This document shows, piece after piece, positions 43,924 through 55,645 of a stretch of DNA of 64,000 nucleotides (positions are counted from its first letter, which is position 1; each line of letters begins with the position of its first letter). Source of the DNA: Actinokineospora baliensis (GTDB taxonomy: Bacteria > Actinomycetota > Actinomycetes > Mycobacteriales > Pseudonocardiaceae); contig NZ_JAFBCK010000001.1 of assembly GCF_016907695.1 (NCBI RefSeq), positions 3,940,501-4,004,500 of the forward strand, written 5' to 3'. A program made the position numbers and the translations under genes. The notes under the pieces are model-generated. The model saw only the letters and a program-made list of their open reading frames with translations, had not been told where the DNA came from and did not search any database.

Positions 43924-44469
43924 GTGACTGCCGCGGAAGACGGCGCGGACCTACCCCACCAGGTCCCCTTCACCCGAGCGGCCCGCACCCCGGTCGGCGC
44001 CCCCAGCGGCTACGAGGACCGCAGGGTGATCGACCTGCTCGTCATCGTCATCGCCCCGCTGCTGTTCCCCTGGCTTGTCCTCGCGATCACCCGCAACAGC
44101 CGGGGACAGGACGTGCTGGCAGGCTTCTCGTTGGTGGACATGGCCTTCGGCCTCGCCGCGGTCGGGTTCGCCGTCATGGTCAAGGCCATGGCCGACCGCC
44201 GACCGCCCTGGGAGCGCGTCGGCCTGGTCGCGTTCCTCGCGATGCCCGCCGAGACCGCGATAGCCATCCGGGCCGACGACATGGCGGCCACTGGCAGACT
44301 CACCTCCGAGGTCGCGGGCTGCGCGCCGCCATGCGACCTCGGCGAGCTCAAGGAGTTGGCGGTGGGAATCCAGCAGAGCGCCCCGTCGTGGCTGCACTGG
44401 GTGGCGGCGTTCGTCGTGGGTGCGATCCTGTGCGGGATGGCCGCCCGCGCCATCTGGAAGGACCTGTGA
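43924..44469 (+). CDS. Membrane protein, function unknown
   Basis: This 181-residue protein has four likely helices (about 36-55, 66-88, 95-112 and 157-175) and a loop with a Cys pair (GCAPPCDLGELKEL) that could form a disulfide outside the membrane. It is not recognised. It overlaps the GTPase gene by one base (TGATG), so the two probably act together. Confidence 0.75.
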   Translation: MTAAEDGADLPHQVPFTRAARTPVGAPSGYEDRRVIDLLVIVIAPLLFPWLVLAITRNSRGQDVLAGFSLVDMAFGLAAVGFAVMVKAMADRRPPWERVGLVAFLAMPAETAIAIRADDMAATGRLTSEVAGCAPPCDLGELKELAVGIQQSAPSWLHWVAAFVVGAILCGMAARAIWKDL

Positions 44470-45458
44470 TGGCGCCCCTGTCCCCGGCGCGGCGGGATCT
44501 GCCTGTCCTCGTGGCCGCGATCGGCGTTGTCACCGCGGCTGCCGTCAATCTGTTGACCTCCGAGGACCCCTCGCGAGACTGGTGGGTCTGGCTCGCGCTG
44601 GGTGGATCTCTACTGGCTATCGCAGTGATGCAATTCCTGCAACTCCGTGGCATCGGGGAGGTGCGAACGCTGAGCTTCCGCGTCGCGGTGACCGGATTGC
44701 CGCAGGTGGGCAAGACTGTGTTCAGCGTGTTGCTCCTCGACGTGCTGATGAACGAGCGGCGGCCCGGGATCGAGTTCACCGCCGAGTCGCGGTCGGCCAT
44801 CTCCGTGTACCGGGCGATCCGCAACATCCCCGCGGGCCTGTGGCCGAAGTCGACGGTGCGGGGTGTGGTGTCCACCTACTCCGGGAAGATCGAGGCCAAG
44901 CGGACGGTGGTCGACCTGGAGATCGGGGACTCCGCGGGCGAGCACTGGATGGAGTTGGAGCCCAACAGCGACAACGACCCCGGCTACCTCGAGTACGTCC
45001 TGTCCGCGCACGCCGTGGCGCACGTGATCCCGCTGGGAGACCTCCTCAAGCCCGACGCGCGGGAGCGGGTCGCGGCGGATGTCGAGGACCTGAAACTGGT
45101 GGCGCGCCTGCGGCGGCAGGCCGCGGGGTCGTCGGCTCGAATGCCGCTGCTGATCATCCTGTCGAAGGCGGACCTCGTCATCGCCCTGCCCGAACTGCAG
45201 CGGCCGGAGGTGGGGTTGTTCCAGATCGACGAGCACCCCGCGGTTCCCGCGTTGACCACCGTTGGTCGCGGGTATCCCCAGGCGGTCGAAATCCTGGAGA
45301 AGGTCGTCGAGCAGTTGCGCACGGAGTACGCGTCCGTGTCGTTCACGGTCACCTCGGCACCCGCGATCGTGGAGAACCGCCTGTCGGTCGGCGACCGCGG
45401 CGCGGGGTTGGTCGACTGGGTGATGCGCAACGCCGAGACCGCGGCCAAGCGCGGCTGA
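44469..45458 (+). CDS. Membrane-anchored P-loop GTPase-like protein
   Basis: This 329-residue protein has two N-terminal helices (about 11-29 and 38-58). The P-loop is GLPQVGKT (76-83), a G3-like DSAGEHW follows at 154-160 and a G4-like SKAD at 232-235, so it is most likely a GTPase. It resembles GTPases of bacterial conflict loci (double-GTPase-like), but the match is weak. It has no known effector domain. It is coupled to the upstream membrane protein. Confidence 0.72.
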   Translation: MAPLSPARRDLPVLVAAIGVVTAAAVNLLTSEDPSRDWWVWLALGGSLLAIAVMQFLQLRGIGEVRTLSFRVAVTGLPQVGKTVFSVLLLDVLMNERRPGIEFTAESRSAISVYRAIRNIPAGLWPKSTVRGVVSTYSGKIEAKRTVVDLEIGDSAGEHWMELEPNSDNDPGYLEYVLSAHAVAHVIPLGDLLKPDARERVAADVEDLKLVARLRRQAAGSSARMPLLIILSKADLVIALPELQRPEVGLFQIDEHPAVPALTTVGRGYPQAVEILEKVVEQLRTEYASVSFTVTSAPAIVENRLSVGDRGAGLVDWVMRNAETAAKRG

Positions 45459-45531
45459 GCGAAGTCCGCCTCGTCGGTGCCAGTACGGGCTGACGTTGTC
45501 CGCCTGCTGTGCCAACCGGAGCGGCCAGCGA

Positions 45532-45561
45532 GCGCGCGCCACCACTCAAGGGGTCGCGCGC
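45532..45561. terminator. Weak hairpin between convergent genes
   Basis: GCGCGCG (45532-45538) pairs with CGCGCGC (45555-45561), extended imperfectly by CC/GG. It is a possible shared terminator for the GTPase and metH. Confidence 0.35.
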
Positions 45562-45582
45562 ACCCGCCAGGCCACAGTGGAC

Positions 45583-49188
<3,606 letters not shown>

Positions 49189-49195
49189 GTGCACA

Positions 49196-49310
49196 CCTCC
49201 GGTATCCGGAGGCGCCCTTGCCGCGTGGCCCGCCCGACGAGGGGTGGACCTGAGCCGAGCGTGGCGGGCGGGGCACCCCCGACCCGTTGCAGCGCCTCTC
49301 GGCTTCGGGC
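49196..49310 (-). ncRNA. S-adenosylhomocysteine (SAH) riboswitch of metH
   Basis: On the minus strand CCGAGAGGCGCTGCAACGG is followed by GCCACGCTCGG and later GGGCGCCTC, the SAH riboswitch pattern. CCGAG (49302-49298) pairs with CTCGG (49259-49255), and GAGGCGC (49298-49292) pairs with GCGCCTC (49215-49209). The latter strand overlaps CCTCCGG, which can instead pair with CCGGAGG (49202-49196) and hide the ribosome site. Ligand binding would therefore free the site and switch metH on. Confidence 0.85.
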
Positions 49311-49362
49311 ACCGACTTTACCCGAACCGCCCGGCCCCGATGCCACGTCCCACCCCGCTGGA

Positions 49363-49767
49363 TCACTCGTTCGGGCGGACCTGGACGCGCACGGTGGCGC
49401 GGGTGTGGGCGGGCACGGCCGCCGCCACCGCGTCCCGCACGGGGTCGGCGAGATCGGCCTCCGGCAGGGTCACCGTGACGGTGACGGTGGTGCCGACCTC
49501 GGTGACCTCGGCGGTCCCGCCGTAGAGGGCGACCAGGGCGTGCAGCCCGGCGACGGTACCGCGACGGCGGTGCGCGGCCATGGCGTGGGCCACCTGCCCC
49601 CGCAGCGGCCCGGTCGGCAGGGTCGTGTCCGCTCCCACGATGTGGGCGATCCACCGCAGCACGTCCGGCGCGGCGGTCGCCGGATCCAGGAGCTCCCGGG
49701 GGTCTTCGGCAGTCGCGCGGAGCGCGGCGAACAGGGCGGTCACCGCGGTCGGGATGGGGTCGGTCAC
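49363..49767 (-). CDS. Phage tail protein I-like (gpI) protein
   Basis: This 134-residue protein begins with a helical part (VLRWIAHIVGADTTLPTGPL, AMAAHRRRGTVAGLHALVAL), the pattern of phage P2 gpI and its counterparts in contractile injection systems. The C-terminal half is beta-rich (TEVGTTVTVTVTLPEADL). GTG 49767 overlaps the baseplate stop. It would sit at the edge of a baseplate together with the J protein. Confidence 0.7.
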   Translation of the reverse strand: MTDPIPTAVTALFAALRATAEDPRELLDPATAAPDVLRWIAHIVGADTTLPTGPLRGQVAHAMAAHRRRGTVAGLHALVALYGGTAEVTEVGTTVTVTVTLPEADLADPVRDAVAAAVPAHTRATVRVQVRPNE

Positions 49768-51590
49768 GTGGCGAGCACCCGCACCTGGTGGTCGGCGGAG
49801 AACAGGAGCGCGTCGCGGTCGACGGTGATCTTCGTGGCCGAGTCGCCCCTGGAGCGGTTGTGCGTGTCCACCAGGTAGAGCCGCACGTCGTCCACCCCGG
49901 AGACGCCCTCGACCTGGTGCAGCACGGCATAGATGTCGCCTACGTGCACCGCGCGCCCTAAGGGCCACCCGGTTCCGGTGGGGCCACCGATGATCGGGTG
50001 CAGGTACGAGTAGAGCGCGCGTAAGGCGGCGTCGTGCGTTCGCGTGGCGCTCACCCCTGGTGCCCTCTGGACTTGGGCGACGACAGTTACTCCGCCGTAG
50101 CGCGGCGCGTCCACGACGACCCTGGTGCCGATGACCCGGCGTTCGTCCAGGTAGTCGCTCACCGTGCGCAGCGTGTTCTGGTCGAGCCCTAGGTCATTGA
50201 AGTCGACGCGTCCCATTTCGTCGCTGGGCGCGTTAGGCACGAGCAGTACGTTGATCGCGCCGTCGTCGCCGAGGACGCAGTGCGCCCGCGCCAGCTCAGG
50301 AGCGGCTTCTCGTGCTAGGTACTCGTAGTCCTGCGCGGTGACCGCCCGGTCGCGGGCTCGCAGCGCGAACGGCGCCCGCCGCCATACCTCGTCGACCGTT
50401 TCCGCGTCGCGCCCACCGGTCGCGGGCAGCGGGTTGGTCACGGTCACGTCGGGGAAGCCTTCGAGCACGCGTAGTGCCTCCGCGGGCACGTTGCCGCGCG
50501 TGCCGCCGCCCGCCCAGTACTCGCGCACCCGCACCAGCGCGCCTGCCCGGGGGAGTGCGCCACGCTGGACCAAGACGTCGTCTTCGGTGACCGCCGGGCC
50601 GAACCGCACGGTGTCGCCGTCGAGCACGACGTGCCGGTCCTCGGCGCCGCTGCCGGTGAAGTCCTCGACGACGGTCCACGTGTCCCACCCGTCCACGCCG
50701 CCGACCTCGACCACCGGCGCCGGACCGACCACCGGCCGCTGGTGCGCACCGAGCCCTTGACCGGGTTCGCCCGTTGTTGAACCGAGGGGCTCGTCGAGCA
50801 CGAGCCTGCCGTGCGCGGCGGTGACGACCCCGCCGACCGTGCGGGCGCTAACCCGGAACCAGATGTGGGTCTCGTCGAGTTCGGCGGCACCGCGGAACCT
50901 GATCCACGCACCGCTGATCCCGCTGATCGCGAGCTCGCCGTGGTTGTCGGGCACGCGGACGAGCATCGTGCCGCTGCGCGACAGGCCCCCGGTGGTGTCG
51001 CGGTGCACGGCGGCAGGCCGCCACGTCTCGCCGTCCCACGCCTCCACGACCCAGGTCGGCCTGCTGTCCTTGAGCGTGGACGCGTCGGTGAAGGTGAACT
51101 CGACCAGGCAGTTCGACAGCGGGGTCGAGAAGCCCAGGTACAGGCCGCTGTCGGTGGCCGAGGAGACCTCGTACCCGCCGCCGAGGTCGAGGACCTGCGC
51201 GGCGTCGCCGTCGAACCGGGTCAGCGCCCCGACCACCTCGGCGGCCGCCACCCGCAGGTCGTGTTCGGTGGTGAACTCCACGCCCTCCACAGTGGACGCT
51301 CGGGTGCCGCGCGGGAGGGTGACCGGGTGCGCCGAGCGGACCTCCAGCACGGCCTTGGCCATCCGCGCCCGGGCCGGGCGCAGGCCGAGCACGTCGAGCA
51401 GCGGGCCGCGCAGCAGCTCAGGCAGCCGGGTGAGCTGGAAGATCACCTCGTCCGCGAGGTGCGCGACACCCGACAGCACTGCCGTCACCCGCTCGTCGCG
51501 CCCGGCACCGGGGTCGCGCCGCTCGGCCACGCGTGTCGCCTCGGCCAGCAGGTCCTGGAAACGCCGGTCGTCGACGCGCGCCTCGGTCAT
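49764..51590 (-). CDS. Baseplate J-like assembly protein
   Basis: This 608-residue protein is of the putative baseplate assembly family (TIGR02243) found in phage-derived contractile injection systems. It has the N-terminal FQLTRLPELLRGPLLDVLGL, TLPRGTRASTVEGVEFTTEH, and the J-type core ETVDEVWRRAPFALRARDRA then VTAQDYEYLAREAAPELARA, ending in IYAVLHQVEGVSGVDDVRLY. Sheath, tube, spike, VgrG and AAA genes expected for a full injector are absent from the window. ATG 51590 lies only 10 bp from the divergent caspase gene. Confidence 0.82.
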   Translation of the reverse strand: MTEARVDDRRFQDLLAEATRVAERRDPGAGRDERVTAVLSGVAHLADEVIFQLTRLPELLRGPLLDVLGLRPARARMAKAVLEVRSAHPVTLPRGTRASTVEGVEFTTEHDLRVAAAEVVGALTRFDGDAAQVLDLGGGYEVSSATDSGLYLGFSTPLSNCLVEFTFTDASTLKDSRPTWVVEAWDGETWRPAAVHRDTTGGLSRSGTMLVRVPDNHGELAISGISGAWIRFRGAAELDETHIWFRVSARTVGGVVTAAHGRLVLDEPLGSTTGEPGQGLGAHQRPVVGPAPVVEVGGVDGWDTWTVVEDFTGSGAEDRHVVLDGDTVRFGPAVTEDDVLVQRGALPRAGALVRVREYWAGGGTRGNVPAEALRVLEGFPDVTVTNPLPATGGRDAETVDEVWRRAPFALRARDRAVTAQDYEYLAREAAPELARAHCVLGDDGAINVLLVPNAPSDEMGRVDFNDLGLDQNTLRTVSDYLDERRVIGTRVVVDAPRYGGVTVVAQVQRAPGVSATRTHDAALRALYSYLHPIIGGPTGTGWPLGRAVHVGDIYAVLHQVEGVSGVDDVRLYLVDTHNRSRGDSATKITVDRDALLFSADHQVRVLAT

Positions 51591-51600
51591 GATGGTCACT

Positions 51601-52932
51601 ATGGCACCGGCCTCCTCCCAGCAGCGCACGTATCGGGCGCTGCTGGTGACCAACTGGGCGTTCCCCGAGGACCCCGGCCTCGCCCCGCTCCTGGGCCCCG
51701 AGCACGACGCGGAGGTGCTGCGGTCCGCGCTCACCGCCCCCGGTGTCGGCTTGCACCGGCTCGCCGACGTGCGGGTGGTGGCCGACGCCAGCCGGGCCGA
51801 CATCCTGCTCGCGCTCGACGAGTTCTTCGGCGAGGCCACCCGCGACGACCAGCTGCTGCTCTACTACAGCGGCCACGGCAAGCTCGACCTGCACGGGAAG
51901 CTGCACCTCGCCGCCCGCGACACCCAGTCCGGCCGGATCATGGCCACCGGGGTCCCCGCGAGCCTGGTGGTCGACATGATGGCCGCGTCCCGTGCCAAGG
52001 CGAAGGTCGTGCTGCTCGACTGTTGTCACGCGGGCGGCTTTAAGGCGGCCCCCGACCTACCCCGCCACCTCAGCGGTAAGGGGGTGTTCGTCATCGCCAG
52101 CGCGCTGTCGGTGCAGTTGACCAGGGACGCCGAGCGGCCGGGGGAGCCCAGTCCGTTCACCGGTTTCGCCGCCGACTGCCTGGCCACCGGTCAGCCGGAC
52201 CGCGACGGGGACGGCTACGTGTCCGTAGACGACCTCTACCACCACATCTCCGACCGAATGTCCGACGCCGGGCTGTCCACACCGCAGCGCACCTTCGACG
52301 ACACCGTCGACAGCGTCGCCGTCGCCCGCGTCCCGTTGCCGGTCCCTCGCGTCGAGCCCCGGGCGACGCTCACAGTGGACTCCTCGGCGGTTGTCGCCGA
52401 CTTCCTACGTGCAGAGGCCGAAACCAAGCCGTGGGTCGCGGCCCCGCTCTATAGGGCCGTTGCCGCTGCCCAACACGGCGACTGGAGCACACTCGCCGCA
52501 CTCCGCCTAGCCCGCCTCACCGACAATGCGAACGAGCGCGTCAAGGCTTACCGCCAAGTGGTAGCCGCCAACCATCCCGAATGGTCACCTGAGGCTGCCT
52601 ACGCACTCGCCGAAGCGACCATCAATTCAGCGGCTGCCGCCTTCAACCCCGAGGTTGTCGTCGACGCCTATAAGGCGGTTGTCGAGTACAACCACCCCGC
52701 GGTCTCGCCGCGCGCCGCGCTCAAGGTCGCCGAACTTCAAATCCCCATGGTCACCGATCCCCACGAGGCCATCCGGGCAGTCGGCGCGTACCTCGACCTG
52801 GCCGCGACCGACCCCGAGCTGGCCGAGATGGCGATGCTCACCTACTGCCTGCTCTACGAGGCGGCGGACGAGCCAGAGGTCGCCAAGGCGTACCTGCGCC
52901 GCGCGGAGGCGCTCAAGGGCAGGACGCCCTAG
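51601..52932 (+). CDS. Caspase-like (C14) protease with C-terminal helical repeats
   Basis: This 443-residue protein has a caspase/metacaspase domain at residues 10-260. The dyad is His92 in LLYYSGHGKLD and Cys142 in VVLLDCCHAGG. A Ca-binding-like loop DRDGDGYVSVDDLYHHI (about 200-216) closes the domain. The rest (about 275-443) is all-helical and repeat-like (LAALRLARLTDNANERVKAYRQ, YKAVVEYNHPAVSPRAALKV). Such bacterial proteases act as death or defence effectors in known systems. It is divergent from two baseplate genes; its stop shares CTAG with corA. Confidence 0.85.
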   Translation: MAPASSQQRTYRALLVTNWAFPEDPGLAPLLGPEHDAEVLRSALTAPGVGLHRLADVRVVADASRADILLALDEFFGEATRDDQLLLYYSGHGKLDLHGKLHLAARDTQSGRIMATGVPASLVVDMMAASRAKAKVVLLDCCHAGGFKAAPDLPRHLSGKGVFVIASALSVQLTRDAERPGEPSPFTGFAADCLATGQPDRDGDGYVSVDDLYHHISDRMSDAGLSTPQRTFDDTVDSVAVARVPLPVPRVEPRATLTVDSSAVVADFLRAEAETKPWVAAPLYRAVAAAQHGDWSTLAALRLARLTDNANERVKAYRQVVAANHPEWSPEAAYALAEATINSAAAAFNPEVVVDAYKAVVEYNHPAVSPRAALKVAELQIPMVTDPHEAIRAVGAYLDLAATDPELAEMAMLTYCLLYEAADEPEVAKAYLRRAEALKGRTP

Positions 52933-53900
52933 AGCCAGTCCTTGCGCTTGAACATCAGGTAGAGGGCCGCGCCCAGCACGACCATCACCCCGGACGACAT
53001 CCAGAACCCCCACGTTTCGCCGGTGCCGGGGTACGGCACGTTCTGGCCGTAGAAGCCGGTGATCGCGGTCGGCACGGCGATGATCGCGGCCCACCCGGTG
53101 ACCTTCTTCATGATCAGGTTGAGCCGGTTGCCCTGGATGGTCAGCTGGGTCTCGCGCAGCGCGGTGACGTGGTCGCGCAACGACTCCGTCCACTCGGTCG
53201 CGTGCGCGACGTGGTCGCGGATGTCGCCGAAGTAGGGCTCCAATTCCTCGTCGACCAGGTCGGGCACCCTGGTCAGGCCGGTCATGATGTCGCGCATCGG
53301 GATCACCACCCGCCGCAGGTGCGACAGGCTTCGCCGCAGCCGCACCGCTTCCCGTTGCAGTCGCCGCACGTCCGGGTCGTCCTCGAAGACCACGCCCTCG
53401 AGGTCCTCGATCAGCTCGTCGAGGGTCGCGGCCGCCTGGAGGTGCCCGTCCACGACGAAGTCGAGCAGGGCGTGCAGCAGCACCCCGACCCGGTCACCGG
53501 TCAGCACCGAGTCGGCGCAGCGCCGCGCGACCGGCGTCATGTCGAACCCGTCGTGCACGGTGACCAGCGCTTTCGGCGTCACGAAGACCGACAGCTCCGC
53601 CGTGGTCAGCGTCCCGTCGTCGGCCATCGACACCGCGTAGACCGCGAGGAACTGGTGCGTGCGGTACAGGTCCACCTTGGGCCGCTGGTGGCGCTGCGCG
53701 GCGTCCTCCAAGGCCAGTTCGTGCAGGCCCAGCTCCGCACCTGCCCGCATCAGCTCCGCGTCGTCGCTGTGGTCGGCGTCGCTGTGGTCGATGTCGACCC
53801 AGGCCACCGTTCCCTCGGCCGCCAGCCGCTCGCGCAAGCCCGCCAGCGGGACGTCCTCGTCGACCAGCGCGCCGTCGCGGTAGACCCGGGTCGTGCTCAC
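52929..53900 (-). CDS. corA: CorA-family divalent cation channel, GQN variant
   Basis: This 323-residue channel has a large cytosolic N-domain, a long stalk helix (VRRLQREAVRLRRSLSHLRR) and two C-terminal helices. The family signature GMN is GQN here (ITGFYGQNVPYPG), and the C-terminus is basic (FKRKDWL). It probably carries Mg or another divalent ion. GTG 53900 overlaps the stop of the type III PKS gene, so it is translated with the biosynthetic operon. Confidence 0.9.
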   Translation of the reverse strand: MSTTRVYRDGALVDEDVPLAGLRERLAAEGTVAWVDIDHSDADHSDDAELMRAGAELGLHELALEDAAQRHQRPKVDLYRTHQFLAVYAVSMADDGTLTTAELSVFVTPKALVTVHDGFDMTPVARRCADSVLTGDRVGVLLHALLDFVVDGHLQAAATLDELIEDLEGVVFEDDPDVRRLQREAVRLRRSLSHLRRVVIPMRDIMTGLTRVPDLVDEELEPYFGDIRDHVAHATEWTESLRDHVTALRETQLTIQGNRLNLIMKKVTGWAAIIAVPTAITGFYGQNVPYPGTGETWGFWMSSGVMVVLGAALYLMFKRKDWL

Positions 53901-54922
53901 CCGGATCGTCGCAGCAGCGCGGTGTAGAGGGTCAACCCCGGTCCGAACGCCATGGCCACCACCAGCTCTCCCGGCCGCGCGCCGATCTCGCGCAGCACCA
54001 GCACCACTGTCGCCGACGAGCAGTTGCCGTGCTCGGCCAGCACCGCCCGCGAGGGTGCCATGGCGGCCTCGGTCAGCCCCAACTCGAGCCGCACCGTGTC
54101 CAGGATCCTCGGCCCACCCGGGTGCACCGCCCAGCCCGCGACATCGTCCACCGTGGCCCCGTGGCGGGCCAGCATCTTCTCCACGACCGGCCGCACGGCA
54201 CCCGCGAGGGCGTCGGGGACCCGCGCGGACAGGCCCATCCGGAAGCCGAGGTCGGTGACCCGCCAGGTCATCAGGTCGCGGCTGTCGGTGTCGGTGTGCG
54301 CGGCGACGTCCAGCAGCTCCCACCCCGGCGCGTCCGGCTCCACGACCACGGCGGCCGCGGCGTCGCTGAACAACGCGTGCGCCACCACCTGCTCGGGGTC
54401 GTCGTCCGGCGGCTGGACGTGCAACGACGTCAGCTCGACGCACACCAGCGCCGCGGGCAGCCCGCGCGCGGTCGCGAAGTCGCACACGGCGCCAAGACCG
54501 GGGATCGCTGCGTAGCAGCCCATGTGGCCGATCAGCAGCCGCTGGGTGTCGGCCGCGAGCCCCAGCCCGTCGGCGAGCGCGACGTCCACCCCGGGCGTGC
54601 CGTACCCGGTGCACGACACGACGGCCAGCAGGCCCAGATCACCGGGGGAGCGGCCCGCCGCGGCGAGCGCGTCGACCAGAGCAGCGGTGGCCAGCGGCGG
54701 TGCCTGCTCGGCGAAGCGCGCCATCCGCCGCTCGGTCGACCACCCGGAGATGTCCTCGGTGACCGGGTCCACGACGGTGTGCCTAGCGCGCACGCCCGCG
54801 CCCGCGAAGATCCGCCGCGCGAGGCCGCCGCCACCGGTGTGCGCGCGGAAGTAGCCGTCCCATAGAGCCTCTTGCGTGATGCGCGGCGGGGTCGCCACAC
54901 CGATCCCGGTCACCGCCGCCAT
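53897..54922 (-). CDS. Type III polyketide synthase
   Basis: This 341-residue chalcone-synthase-fold enzyme builds a small polyketide from CoA starters. The triad is Cys136 (GHMGCYAAIPGL), His267 (AVHPGGPRIL) and Asn300 (EHGNCSSATV), all present, and the C-terminal AFGPGLTLYTALL fits. The product cannot be read from sequence. It overlaps the methyltransferase stop by ATGA and the CorA start by GTGA. Confidence 0.93.
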   Translation of the reverse strand: MAAVTGIGVATPPRITQEALWDGYFRAHTGGGGLARRIFAGAGVRARHTVVDPVTEDISGWSTERRMARFAEQAPPLATAALVDALAAAGRSPGDLGLLAVVSCTGYGTPGVDVALADGLGLAADTQRLLIGHMGCYAAIPGLGAVCDFATARGLPAALVCVELTSLHVQPPDDDPEQVVAHALFSDAAAAVVVEPDAPGWELLDVAAHTDTDSRDLMTWRVTDLGFRMGLSARVPDALAGAVRPVVEKMLARHGATVDDVAGWAVHPGGPRILDTVRLELGLTEAAMAPSRAVLAEHGNCSSATVVLVLREIGARPGELVVAMAFGPGLTLYTALLRRSG

Positions 54923-55602
54923 CAGCTCTCCTTCGTCCCTACCCCGTGGAACAACACGGCTGTGGTCGGCACCGGGATCATCCGCACCCCGTCGCGCGCG
55001 CCCACCGCCCAGCCGAGCAGGTCCAACGCCGAGGGGCGGATGCCCCGCAGCCGCAACCGAACCCCGTGCTCGGCGCACGCGGCGACCAGCGCCGCCCGGT
55101 CGACCAGCAGGCTCGGGTCGTGCACACCGCGCGGCACACCAGGCAGCCGTTCGGCGACGGTGATCGCGAGGAACCGGCACAGCGCTGTGTTGGCGAGTGT
55201 GTCCAGCACTAGAAGCCCGCCTGGTCTTAAGAGCCCGCACGCTTGGCCAATGGCTCGCGGTAGATCTGACAGGTGCTCGAGAACTTCCCCTGCGACAACG
55301 ACATCCGCGCAGCCGGGCTTGAGAGGAACGCGAAGCACATCACCGCGAATCGCCTTCACACCGTGTGCGGCCGCTAGGTGCGGGCCTTCGCGCGATAGGT
55401 CGACCCCGACGTGGAGGTAGCCCTTGGCGCTGATGTGCGGGGCGAGCAAGCCGCCACCGCACCCCAGGTCGACCAGAACCGCCCCAGGACGCCGTGCAGG
55501 GGGGATGAGCTGGGCGCGTGCCTCGGCCAGCCAGTGCAACGCGGCGAATGCCCCACGGGGACGCCACCACTGCGCGGCGAGGTCGTCGTAGAGCGTGGTC
55601 AT
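54922..55602 (-). CDS. SAM-dependent methyltransferase (UbiG type)
   Basis: This 226-residue class I methyltransferase has motif I VDLGCGGGLLAPHI and later VVAGEVLEHLSDLP. N-terminal YDDLAAQWWRPRGAFAALH resembles UbiG (polyprenyl-phenol O-methylase). It is the first gene of the operon with the PKS and probably methylates its product. Confidence 0.88.
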   Translation of the reverse strand: MTTLYDDLAAQWWRPRGAFAALHWLAEARAQLIPPARRPGAVLVDLGCGGGLLAPHISAKGYLHVGVDLSREGPHLAAAHGVKAIRGDVLRVPLKPGCADVVVAGEVLEHLSDLPRAIGQACGLLRPGGLLVLDTLANTALCRFLAITVAERLPGVPRGVHDPSLLVDRAALVAACAEHGVRLRLRGIRPSALDLLGWAVGARDGVRMIPVPTTAVLFHGVGTKES

Positions 55603-55645
55603 CGTCTGAGGCTGGCACACGGGTACCCCCTCTGCTTGACGTACC

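Noticed and set aside
49195..49362. Cobalamin riboswitch before metH
   Set aside because: No B12-box sequence is visible; the paired segments fit the SAH riboswitch much better.
49363..51590. Prophage
   Set aside because: Only two tail-type genes are present. Capsid, portal, terminase, lysis and integrase genes are absent, so a prophage is not supported.
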